Counted from the first letter of the stretch, positions 1-5,284 are shown. The stretch: 5,284 nucleotides of DNA from Candidatus Bathyarchaeota archaeon (GCA_014729935.1 WJJB01000275.1:1-5284); one strand, 5' to 3'. Translations and numbers: made by a program. The notes: a model not told the origin generated them from the sequence alone.

Positions 1-1
1 G

Positions 2-319
2 ACCCCTCCCGAGCCCATAACCTGGTATATTGGTGCCCTTACCCTCATGATTCCCCCGCACACGGTGGTCAAGAAGAAGGTTGAGCAAGGTTCCTTCACG
101 CCCATGAATAACCTCCAAATCTTGGAAGAAACCAAGATATTACTGGAACACATTGATGATGGAGTACACGATTGCGTGTTCCGTAGCAATCATGCCAGTA
201 ATTACCTTGTATTGAAAGGCATCTTGAGCCAAGATAGACAAAAATTGCTGGATCAGGTGGAAAGGGCTATCGATCAGCCATCTCGTTACCTCCGCTCCGA
301 ATATCTCAGGGGATTGTGA
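2..319 (+). CDS. Radical SAM protein, C-terminal part (5' end outside window)
   Basis: The reading frame is open to the left edge and ends at TGA 317-319, so the visible 105 codons are the tail of a longer gene; the ATG at position 47 is almost certainly internal. Codons before it read WYIGALTLMIPP, and the block FRSNHASNYLVLKG (from about 179) is followed by a D-x(4)-LL helix and a closing LRSEYLRGL. From family knowledge, an IGALTLM segment followed by FRSNHASNYLxLKGxLxxD is the characteristic C-terminus of a group of radical SAM proteins (COG1032-like Fe-S oxidoreductases) whose reaction is mostly unknown. The CxxxCxxC cluster motif that would prove the class lies upstream of the window, so the assignment rests on the tail alone. 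The substrate cannot be stated. The gene ends 120 bp before the next ORF, which appears to have its own promoter, so an operon is unlikely. Confidence 0.8.
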   Translation, partial: TPPEPITWYIGALTLMIPPHTVVKKKVEQGSFTPMNNLQILEETKILLEHIDDGVHDCVFRSNHASNYLVLKGILSQDRQKLLDQVERAIDQPSRYLRSEYLRGL

Positions 320-330
320 AGTCGATCGCG

Positions 331-338
331 TTATATTA
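331..338 (+). promoter_or_regulatory. TATA-like element, upstream candidate
   Basis: TTATATTA begins 11 bp after the radical SAM stop codon. It resembles an archaeal TATA box, which would place a start site about 25 bp downstream, near 360, inside the palindrome at 358-376. The preceding bases (GATCGCG) are not the purine-rich run expected of a BRE, so this is the weaker of two promoter candidates for the gene at 440. A short T-run (355-359) just downstream could instead help end the upstream transcript. Confidence 0.3.
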
Positions 339-357
339 GAGCAAGGTGAATACCTTT

Positions 358-376
358 TTGTATTGATTCAATACAA
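358..376. promoter_or_regulatory. 19-bp palindrome, candidate operator
   Basis: TTGTATTGATTCAATACAA has two perfectly complementary 9-bp arms around one central base. Symmetry stops at 357/377. It lies between two TATA-like elements and abuts the second (TATTATA, 378-384), the position where a bound regulator would compete with TFB at the BRE. In this size class such palindromes usually bind dimeric helix-turn-helix regulators. As RNA it could form an 8-bp AU-rich hairpin with an AUU loop, but its T-run precedes rather than follows the stem, so a classical terminator is less likely. The cognate regulator is not in this window. Confidence 0.5.
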
Positions 377-384
377 GTATTATA
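375..384 (+). promoter_or_regulatory. TATA box with BRE-like purines, probable promoter of the 440-1801 gene
   Basis: AAG followed by TATTATA (378-384) fits a weak BRE plus TATA arrangement. A start site about 25 bp downstream would fall near 405-410, giving a leader of roughly 30-35 nt that still contains the ribosome binding site at 428-433. The TATA core is itself part of a small palindrome (GTAT-T-ATAC, 377-385) next to the larger 19-bp palindrome. Confidence 0.4.
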
Positions 385-427
385 CAGGACATGGCAGTAA
401 CCTGCCCCGACGCGTTCGACCGGCAAT

Positions 428-433
428 AAGGAG
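428..433 (+). promoter_or_regulatory. Shine-Dalgarno site for the longin-like gene
   Basis: AAGGAG ends 6 nt before ATG 440 and 9 nt before the adjacent ATG 443. Either start is compatible; the two differ by one Met. The third in-frame Met (residue 6) is further from the site and less likely. Confidence 0.6.
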
Positions 434-439
434 CGACAC

Positions 440-1801
440 ATGATGCACCCGTGCATGCGAAAAAATCCAGTTAACTTCGGGATCATCTTCGAGGATTCCG
501 TCCTGTACTCTTCAGACATGGAGATCGCTCCAGTATTGGACCTTGCCAAGTTTTCGATTTCCTTCACGAATAACTTGGTTCGCAATGCTGAGCTCTTGCG
601 ATTCACCCATGAACCTCGTTCGAGAAATATCGCTGGAGATGGAACCGGTGTGGATCCAGATCTCCTGACCATTACCAGGGAGCACGTGCTGTTCAAGTTC
701 ATGGAAAATAAGCGGGGCGAGCGCATCACCATTTGCATGACCTTCGCGAGTGCCGACGACTTGAGGGCGTTGGGGATAGCATACGTGACCCCGCAACAAC
801 TTATGGCACAAGCGCAGTCCTTGCTAGATGCTTACACGCAAGCTTTCATAGAGGCAACTAATTTCGATGAAATCTCCTTCAAGGAGTTATCTCAAGCGGA
901 ATTTCTTAAATTCCACCAAACCACCATCGAGTTATACAGCGAGATCAAGCGGATCATCGGCATCGTTTTCGAGGATACTTTCCCGTATCACGGGTTACTG
1001 GAGAGGGGACGCGTATCCACCGGGGACTGCAAGTTCCTTTTCTCGGCAGTCATGCATGGAAGCGTGCCAGTGGCTACCAAGTTTTATGCAGACATGAAGG
1101 ATTTCTTCAAGATACGTGCAAACGTGGAAAAGGGTAATATAAATTCCGTCATAGAGAACCTCGTGTCTGCCCAGCTCTCCACGATCATATCAACCGCTAC
1201 TTCCCTTGCCAGCACCATGATGCGCCAAGTGGAAGTGAGACTCACCGGCCCCAAGGATGCTGAAAAATTATATATTGGATTTTACCCGGTCAAAGGGCAG
1301 TTTGCCATCGTGTTCATATGCACGGGAGATCCAAGCACCTTGCTTTTCTTCACGCAAGCCACTGCCGCTGTCCTAATGGAGATGCCGGTGCTTGATGAAA
1401 AATTTACTGGCGAATTAACCATGTTCGAGCCAATTCAAGTGTTTATCAATGACATCCCTCCCACCATTGAACAACAGAGGGAGGAAAACCTGGAAACGCT
1501 CGTGGAGGACATGGATCTGGACATCATCGTGGGTGAGGAAGAGCGGCATAAAATGAGGCAGGACGCCATTGATGCGTGGGTGCCCGACGAGGATGATCCA
1601 AAAGATGCAGCGTTCAACAAAATTCGGAAACAAGTGCTGAACAAGCAAACCGCCATAAACGATCTCATCATCGAGCGCAAGCTCAAGCCCGCCATGAAAA
1701 AAACGAGAAGTATCTTGGATCAAGCCTTGAAGGTTGATGCGATCATCCTCGCAAGGTATTATGGAAGGAAGCTTTCCCTTCTCGTGGATGCCGTGGATTG
1801 A
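440..1801 (+). CDS. Tandem longin/roadblock-like domain protein, uncharacterised
   Basis: This 453-residue soluble protein has no signal peptide, membrane segment or recognisable catalytic motif, and I cannot assign it to a named family. Its secondary-structure pattern by eye suggests two similar alpha-beta modules. Module 1 (about 10-140): strands at 11-25, a helix at 37-55, strands at 75-89 and 94-103, and a helix at 117-139. Module 2 (about 196-316): strands at 197-217, a long Ser/Thr/Ala-rich helix at 233-260, three strands at 262-295, and a helix at 297-314. The order strand-strand-helix-three strands-helix is that of longin and roadblock folds, which in eukaryotes and Asgard archaea serve small-GTPase regulation and membrane trafficking (for example Mon1/Ccz1, SRX). 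A helical linker (145-172) joins the modules. The tail is acidic (343-390) then basic and helical (392-445). AAGGAG at 428-433 supports the start. The CDS is real; the fold is an inference. Confidence 0.6.
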   Translation: MMHPCMRKNPVNFGIIFEDSVLYSSDMEIAPVLDLAKFSISFTNNLVRNAELLRFTHEPRSRNIAGDGTGVDPDLLTITREHVLFKFMENKRGERITICMTFASADDLRALGIAYVTPQQLMAQAQSLLDAYTQAFIEATNFDEISFKELSQAEFLKFHQTTIELYSEIKRIIGIVFEDTFPYHGLLERGRVSTGDCKFLFSAVMHGSVPVATKFYADMKDFFKIRANVEKGNINSVIENLVSAQLSTIISTATSLASTMMRQVEVRLTGPKDAEKLYIGFYPVKGQFAIVFICTGDPSTLLFFTQATAAVLMEMPVLDEKFTGELTMFEPIQVFINDIPPTIEQQREENLETLVEDMDLDIIVGEEERHKMRQDAIDAWVPDEDDPKDAAFNKIRKQVLNKQTAINDLIIERKLKPAMKKTRSILDQALKVDAIILARYYGRKLSLLVDAVD

Positions 1802-1833
1802 TGCATCCCCTTGCAACAAATCCCGGTACATCT

Positions 1834-1857
1834 ATGGTAATATCGAGATCATACCAT
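1834..1857. promoter_or_regulatory. 24-bp interrupted dyad upstream of sepF, candidate operator
   Basis: The pattern ATGGTA-nn-ATC-nn-GAT-nn-TACCAT is symmetric at 18 of 24 positions. Its perfect 6-bp outer arms and 3-bp inner arms are evenly spaced, as expected for a dimeric DNA-binding protein contacting successive grooves. It starts 33 bp after the longin-like gene's stop and ends 16 bp before an AT-rich TATA candidate for sepF. It shares no obvious sequence with the palindrome at 358-376, so a different regulator would be implied. Confidence 0.35.
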
Positions 1858-1873
1858 CGTTGATTAGCCGTTC

Positions 1874-1881
1874 TTATTTTA
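1874..1881 (+). promoter_or_regulatory. AT-rich TATA-like element, possible sepF promoter
   Basis: TTATTTTA lies 34 bp before ATG 1915. A start site about 25 bp downstream would fall near 1901-1906, giving a leader of only about 10 nt or a near-leaderless transcript. The same T-rich stretch (1871-1880) could alternatively end the upstream transcript. Both readings are weak. Confidence 0.3.
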
Positions 1882-1905
1882 GGAAACGCAGGAAAGCAAC
1901 CAACC

Positions 1906-1911
1906 AGGTGA
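1906..1911 (+). promoter_or_regulatory. Shine-Dalgarno site for sepF
   Basis: AGGTGA ends 3 nt before ATG 1915 but 9 nt before the in-frame ATG at 1921. Spacing therefore favours the second ATG, which would give a protein beginning MGLWSSR, closer to the MG-hydrophobic N-terminus of known archaeal SepF proteins. Confidence 0.45.
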
Positions 1912-1914
1912 ATC

Positions 1915-2280
1915 ATGAACATGGGACTATGGTCATCAAGAAATGATTCCGGCGAGAATCCTTCCAAGGATATCGATGCACCAGCCGGCAACCCAATGTT
2001 ATTTTCGAACCAGCTCAAGCAACGCACCACCATGATCAAGAAACTCTCCTTGGGTACCTTGAGTGACATTGCCAGCATCAAGGAAGAGATCTCGAGTGGA
2101 AATATGGCTATTATCGATGTCGCCCAATTCGTCACGTCTGGCGAGTTTTCCATCTTGGAATTGAAACGTGCGATAGAGCAAATACGTGGTACTTGCAAGC
2201 AATTAGGTGGTATGCTGGCTAGACTTGGCGACAGGTATCTCATTGCGACCCCCCACGAGCAGCTGCGTCTCTCCCTGTGA
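1915..2280 (+). CDS. sepF: SepF-like cell-division protein (FtsZ membrane anchor)
   Basis: This 121-residue protein has a short N-terminus, a polar linker (about 8-40) and a SepF core (about 45-119). The core holds DIASIKEEISSGNMAIIDV, then a helix (83-98, ELKRAIEQIRGTCKQL) and GGMLARLGDRYLIATP. These match the SepF/DUF552 pattern of helix, strand with (I/V)xD, helix, GG, and a final strand ending in TP, and the length is typical of archaeal SepF. From the family, SepF dimers bind the C-terminal tail of FtsZ and hold it to the membrane through an N-terminal amphipathic helix. Here that helix would be short (Met3-Gly-Leu-Trp-Ser), so membrane binding is inferred. ATG 1921 may be the true start, from its better spacing to the AGGTGA site. 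No ftsZ is in the window. The gene has its own upstream region with a dyad and converges on ecfT with 9 bp between stops. Confidence 0.85.
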   Translation: MNMGLWSSRNDSGENPSKDIDAPAGNPMLFSNQLKQRTTMIKKLSLGTLSDIASIKEEISSGNMAIIDVAQFVTSGEFSILELKRAIEQIRGTCKQLGGMLARLGDRYLIATPHEQLRLSL

Positions 2281-2289
2281 GATCCTTCT

Positions 2290-3165
2290 TCATCCCGTTG
2301 GAAGAAAGATGCTGGATACCGGGGGAAGCATTGGAATGGGAAGGAATCCTGAGGAATATAAGACAAGGAATGCCAAGCAAACCAAGCTTACCATCAAGAC
2401 ATGGGTATCCCTTGGCTTAAATCCAATGGATCTTACCGAACTTCTTGTTTTTTTCAAGCCGAATCCCCGCTTCTCCAGAGAAATTGCCATGTGCAATCCT
2501 TGCCTGAAGATAATGACGAGAAAGGTGGATACGCGATCTTTCAGGACACGGTATAGATGGCGCACCCCTCTTCCCTTTGATGCCAATGATCCACGCAATT
2601 CTTGTGCCATGCTTATAGATTCCATTTCAACTTGGACCAACGGAATGTAGCGAAGCGCGATAAGGACAGTAATTGCTGCCTTGTATGGAAAACCCGCTTC
2701 GACCAATCCAGTGACGAAATCACCGGGTGAAGTTGTTCTCAAAAGCATGGTTGCCCAGCTCGAGAAGCAAATAACCCATAAAGCACTCCGTGCAGCATAA
2801 TACAATGATTGACGGTGGATTGGTAAATAGGGAGACCAAATGTGAAACATCACCTCACCGGAATGGGGAATCCAGAACCCGAGGAAGATATCAATGAAAA
2901 CGATGGATGCAATCAACATGAATATCCACCTGAATAGTTTCAAGGTACTGATGAATGAAACACCAGTGCGCTTCATGAAGATGATGATGAAGCAGTCCAC
3001 GATGAAAAGCAATAAAGTGCTCTGGATGAAGATTACCGAGATGGAAAAAGATATGACAAGGAACAATTTCACGAACGGGTGTAGGTGGTGCATCATTGAA
3101 TTGCCAGGTTGGTACAGGTGCACTGATTTTCTCCCCGTACCTTGACCCCTTCCTTTCACCCACAT
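2290..3165 (-). CDS. ecfT: ECF transporter transmembrane coupling subunit EcfT
   Basis: This 291-residue polytopic membrane protein couples ATP hydrolysis by EcfA to movement of the S component. After a basic N-terminus comes HPFVKLFL (29-36), the usual EcfT opening, then hydrophobic spans near 32-64, 79-98, 122-142, 164-176 and 256-272. Two cytoplasmic coupling-helix motifs of the Ala-Arg-Gly type are visible as MAQELRG (186-192) and ISLEKRG (228-234), separated by the expected 35-40 residues; these contact the two ATPase domains. The start at 3165 is supported by a strong GGAGG site 9 nt upstream within the end of ecfA. Met24/Met25 would better match the usual short N-terminus but have no comparable site. 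The gene overlaps ecfA by 10 bp, suggesting translational coupling and equal dosage. The stop lies 9 bp from that of the convergent sepF. Confidence 0.9.
   Translation of the reverse strand: MWVKGRGQGTGRKSVHLYQPGNSMMHHLHPFVKLFLVISFSISVIFIQSTLLLFIVDCFIIIFMKRTGVSFISTLKLFRWIFMLIASIVFIDIFLGFWIPHSGEVMFHIWSPYLPIHRQSLYYAARSALWVICFSSWATMLLRTTSPGDFVTGLVEAGFPYKAAITVLIALRYIPLVQVEMESISMAQELRGSLASKGRGVRHLYRVLKDRVSTFLVIIFRQGLHMAISLEKRGFGLKKTRSSVRSIGFKPRDTHVLMVSLVCLAFLVLYSSGFLPIPMLPPVSSIFLPTG
2448..2454 (+). terminator. T7 run, possible terminator for the sepF transcript inside ecfT
   Basis: TTCTTG followed by seven T residues on the plus strand lies about 170 bp past the sepF stop and is the longest plus-strand T-run in that area. 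Archaeal transcription often ends at T-rich tracts without a hairpin. The run is also explained by the ecfT coding sequence (Lys-Lys codons on the other strand), so this is a weak call. It matters because the 9 bp between sepF and ecfT leave no room for a conventional terminator. Confidence 0.2.
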
Positions 3166-4973
3166 GTAATGCTCCCTCCTTTCTTGAAAAATGCGCTCAT
3201 GACATGCGTCTGGTGCGTGTTAAATCCCTCAGGGAGCCCTGTATCAGGCGTGATGTCGGTAAAGGATCCATCATTGAGATATACCATCCTAGTGCAAGAT
3301 TTGGCTAACATGTTGACATCGTGAGATGCCATGAGTATGGTCTTGCCATCGTCATGCAATTGACATAATAATTCCATCACGGACCGACTTGTGGCTGCAT
3401 CGTGCCCGAGAAATGGTTCGTCGAGGATTAGCAATGGTGGCTGGTGGATGATACTACTCAGAATGGATAACCGGCGCTTTTGCCCCCATGATAGCAAGAA
3501 TGGATTTGTATCCAAGTCTTGGTGCTCAATACCGATCATGCCGACCATTTCTTGCATGGTTTCCTCCATGGGTATTTCCACCTTGTAGTTTTGAATGGAA
3601 TATAATAGCTCTCTCTTGACGGTTCGATTAAACAGCTGCATTTCGGGATTTTGGAAGGTGAAACCAAGATCCCGGTAGTATTTCTTTCGCCTGATGGTCC
3701 CAATGGGGGTGTCCTTGTAAAATATTTGCCCCTTGGTGGGCTGAATCATCCCGGCGACCAGCTTGAGCAAGGTACTCTTCCCTGCACCGTTCATACCCAT
3801 GATGCCAACCGATTCGCCCTCCCTGATGGAGATCGATGCGTCCGAGAGGACTTCCGAGGGGGACCCTGGATAGGAATAACTCACGTTCTCTAATCTCAAG
3901 AGGGGAGAATCCGCTTCATGAACCGTTTTTCCTCCTCGGTTCGGGTCGATTGCTGATCCATACCATTCCCTGACGGATGGACTTTTTTCAAGAATATCCC
4001 TCTCATTTCTTGCAAACTGCAAGGATGGAAGCTTCCCCGCTGTCGTTGCTTGTATTTCTCTCATCTTGGCTAGTAATTCATCGGTGCAATAAGTCTCCCG
4101 GTCCAAGTTTTCAAGAAATCCCGTGAGCGAGAAAAGCCAGCTGATTTCACTTGCACTCCTCGTGAAAGTTGCCTTGATATCATCCATACGGATCCTTTTA
4201 GTGCTGGTTCCCCTTTCCCACCGATAATCGATGGTTCCCTCTCGTGACATGTGCATGAAACGGTCGATCACGGGATACAAGGAATCAACATCGTGGTCCA
4301 AGATAACAATCGAATGCGCCCGCGAGGACTTGATACGCTCGAGGAAAGCAAGCAAGTCTTGCAAGTGCATTGGATCCAAATACGCTGTTGGTTCATCCAA
4401 TATGATGAATGGACAGTCCATCAGCACGTAAGATGCGATTCCAACGAGTTGCTTTTGCCCCGTGCTTAATTGGTGCACTTCCTTATCTAATAAATGCGAG
4501 ATACCCAACCTTGTTACTGCTTGGTCAATTTTCTCCTTTATTTCAGGTACTGGCATCCCTAAGTTTTCCAAGCCAAACGCCAGTTCGGCACGCACGTCAA
4601 GGGACACCAAGATATCATCTGGATTTTGTGAAACGAAACTGGTGATTGTTGAAAAGTCCGATACACGTGCTGAGAAGGGATCCACCACTTGTTCTCCATC
4701 CTCATACAAGATAGACCCCTTCCAATAACCTTTAAATGCCCGAGGAACCAAACCGCTAATGCAATAGGCAAGGGTGGTCTTGCCGCATCCAGATGGCCCG
4801 GCAAGGAGTGAAATCTCTCCGGGATGTAAGGTAAAAGTAAGGTCCTGCAAAATTGGCTTCGATTCTTTGTTATACTTGAAGGAAAAATTAGTTACTTTAA
4901 GCCTTCCACCAAGCTTATCTTGCCGCGGATCAAGCATCACAGAATCATGGTTATCATGTGCAGCACTCATCAT
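3156..4973 (-). CDS. ecfA: ECF transporter ATPase, fused EcfA1-EcfA2 (two ABC domains)
   Basis: This 605-residue protein carries two complete ABC ATPase domains that together power an ECF importer on the inner membrane face. Domain 1 (about 24-250): Walker A GPSGCGKTT (59-67), Q-loop Gln116 in SQNPDD, signature LSTGQKQ (169-175), Walker B FIILDEP (189-195), switch His227. Domain 2 (about 358-575): Walker A GMNGAGKST (393-401), Q-loop Gln441 in QNPEMQLF, signature LSWGQKR (494-500), Walker B LLILDEP (514-520), switch His551. All catalytic positions are present in both halves, so both sites could be active. Q-loops of QNP type are typical of EcfA and CbiO. Both signature motifs replace the first Gly (Thr, Trp). 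An interdomain segment of roughly 105 residues (252-356) has no recognised domain. AAGGAG at 4983-4978 lies 4 nt from ATG 4973 and 7 nt from the adjacent ATG 4970, so the protein may begin at Met2. It follows the S-component candidate by 26 bp. Confidence 0.92.
   Translation of the reverse strand: MMSAAHDNHDSVMLDPRQDKLGGRLKVTNFSFKYNKESKPILQDLTFTLHPGEISLLAGPSGCGKTTLAYCISGLVPRAFKGYWKGSILYEDGEQVVDPFSARVSDFSTITSFVSQNPDDILVSLDVRAELAFGLENLGMPVPEIKEKIDQAVTRLGISHLLDKEVHQLSTGQKQLVGIASYVLMDCPFIILDEPTAYLDPMHLQDLLAFLERIKSSRAHSIVILDHDVDSLYPVIDRFMHMSREGTIDYRWERGTSTKRIRMDDIKATFTRSASEISWLFSLTGFLENLDRETYCTDELLAKMREIQATTAGKLPSLQFARNERDILEKSPSVREWYGSAIDPNRGGKTVHEADSPLLRLENVSYSYPGSPSEVLSDASISIREGESVGIMGMNGAGKSTLLKLVAGMIQPTKGQIFYKDTPIGTIRRKKYYRDLGFTFQNPEMQLFNRTVKRELLYSIQNYKVEIPMEETMQEMVGMIGIEHQDLDTNPFLLSWGQKRRLSILSSIIHQPPLLILDEPFLGHDAATSRSVMELLCQLHDDGKTILMASHDVNMLAKSCTRMVYLNDGSFTDITPDTGLPEGFNTHQTHVMSAFFKKGGSITCG
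3172..3182 (-). promoter_or_regulatory. Strong Shine-Dalgarno site for ecfT inside the end of ecfA
   Basis: On the minus strand AAAGGAGGGAG precedes ATG 3165; its GGAGG core is 9 nt away. It encodes the Lys-Gly-Gly-Ser part of the EcfA C-terminus and fixes the ecfT start at 3165 rather than the Met codons 24-25 residues later. Confidence 0.7.
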
Positions 4974-4977
4974 GGGT

Positions 4978-4983
4978 CTCCTT
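4978..4983 (-). promoter_or_regulatory. Shine-Dalgarno site for ecfA
   Basis: AAGGAG on the minus strand lies in the 26-bp gap between the upstream membrane-protein gene and ecfA. The spacer is 4 nt to ATG 4973 and 7 nt to ATG 4970. No TATA-like element fits in the gap, so ecfA is probably co-transcribed from a promoter beyond the right edge. Confidence 0.55.
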
Positions 4984-4999
4984 GATGATACGAAATCAT

Positions 5000-5284
5000 C
5001 TAAACTTCATGAATGATGGTTATCTGCTTTCTTGGAAACACCTGGGCATCGATGGTGAACAGGAGTTCGCTAATCGAGTAACCAAGTAATCCGGCTAGCA
5101 GGAGCCCTGAAATCGCCGCAAAGCTGCATGCTAATAGAATAAACCCACTTGGAAATATGAATAATTTCCCGTTCAATGCATAGGTTAGGATAGGTTGGAA
5201 GAAATTACCTATGAACCCGGCAACGAGAAACTTGATCATTTTCCTTCCACGGTGAACGACCTTAAACATTATGGCATATCCCAC
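5000..5284 (-). CDS. Membrane protein, C-terminal part; probable ECF substrate-binding S component
   Basis: The frame is open to the right edge and ends at TAG (5002-5000). The GTG at the very edge is probably an internal Val codon, because 94 residues are too few for an S component (usually about 160-200 residues with six helices). Counting from the edge, visible features are a basic loop (KVVHRGRKM, 8-16), a hydrophobic span from about 17 to 37 containing GNFFQP, a second hydrophobic region from about 42 to 72 containing GLLLAGLLGYSISELL, and a soluble tail of about 20 residues. A Gly/Leu-rich final helix ending a small membrane protein just before ecfA is what an S component would show. 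The assignment rests mainly on that position (S, fused A, T order). The substrate (thiamine precursor, other vitamin, metal) cannot be told. It could also be an unrelated membrane protein. Confidence 0.6.
   Translation of the reverse strand: MGYAIMFKVVHRGRKMIKFLVAGFIGNFFQPILTYALNGKLFIFPSGFILLACSFAAISGLLLAGLLGYSISELLFTIDAQVFPRKQITIIHEV

Noticed and set aside
47..319. Separate 90-residue gene starting at ATG 47
   Set aside because: The frame stays open upstream to the edge and the upstream codons (WYIGALTL) belong to the same conserved radical SAM tail, so this is a truncated larger gene.
358..376. Palindrome as an intrinsic terminator hairpin for the radical SAM gene
   Set aside because: The stem would be AU-rich with a tight loop and the T-run lies before, not after, it. 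Its location against a TATA box fits an operator better.
331..738. 135-codon minus-strand open frame across the intergenic region and start of the longin-like gene
   Set aside because: Low-complexity, no recognisable motif, and antisense to a well-supported gene with a Shine-Dalgarno site.
1415..1831. 138-codon minus-strand open frame within the longin-like gene
   Set aside because: Complement of the amphipathic, charged C-terminal coding region; no start signal or motif.
1743..2366. 207-codon minus-strand open frame opposite sepF
   Set aside because: It overlaps sepF completely, plus the end of the longin-like gene and the end of ecfT. Its translation is Ser/Pro/Arg-rich with no family resemblance. 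The SepF reading on the other strand is clear.
2207..2650. 147-codon plus-strand open frame over the end of sepF and ecfT
   Set aside because: Starts inside sepF in another frame and runs antisense to the clear membrane protein EcfT; no protein family resemblance.
1..5284. CRISPR arrays, tRNA/rRNA genes, transposases, long direct repeats
   Set aside because: None seen on reading both strands; coding density is high and all gaps are 120 bp or less.

Overview
The window (5284 bp, mid-range GC) looks archaeal. The strongest sign is a small SepF-type cell-division protein of the archaeal form. TATA-like elements lie upstream of two genes, and Shine-Dalgarno sites precede every gene whose start is visible. 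A 453-residue protein that reads as two consecutive longin/roadblock-like alpha-beta modules hints at an Asgard (Promethearchaeota) or related lineage, where such small-GTPase-associated folds are abundant. That placement is inference, because no rRNA or other phylogenetic marker is present.

Layout, left to right. (1) Positions 2-319, plus strand: the last 105 codons of a radical SAM protein, recognised from its conserved C-terminal tail; its catalytic part lies outside the window. (2) 320-439: a regulatory intergenic region with two TATA-like elements and a 19-bp palindrome between them, abutting the second. (3) 440-1801, plus: the tandem longin-like protein, with an acidic then basic helical C-terminal tail. 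(4) 1802-1914: a 24-bp interrupted dyad and an AT-rich promoter candidate. (5) 1915-2280, plus: sepF. (6) 2290-5284, minus strand: three genes of an energy-coupling-factor (ECF) vitamin/metal importer. Transcription runs from the right edge: a membrane protein cut by the window edge (probable S component), a fused double-ATPase EcfA (605 aa), and EcfT (291 aa), which overlaps ecfA by 10 bp. sepF and ecfT converge with only 9 bp between their stop codons.

How the genes fit together. The minus-strand cluster is one transport system: the S component binds the substrate, EcfT couples, and the fused EcfA hydrolyses ATP. The order S, fused A, T matches dedicated (group I) ECF operons such as ykoEDC, but the substrate cannot be read from this window. 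The plus-strand genes are separate. SepF should anchor FtsZ to the membrane at the division site. The longin-like protein directly upstream has its own probable promoter and a separate, possibly regulated, intergenic region before sepF, so any link to division is only suggested by position. The candidate for something undescribed is the tandem longin-like protein and its palindrome-controlled promoter.
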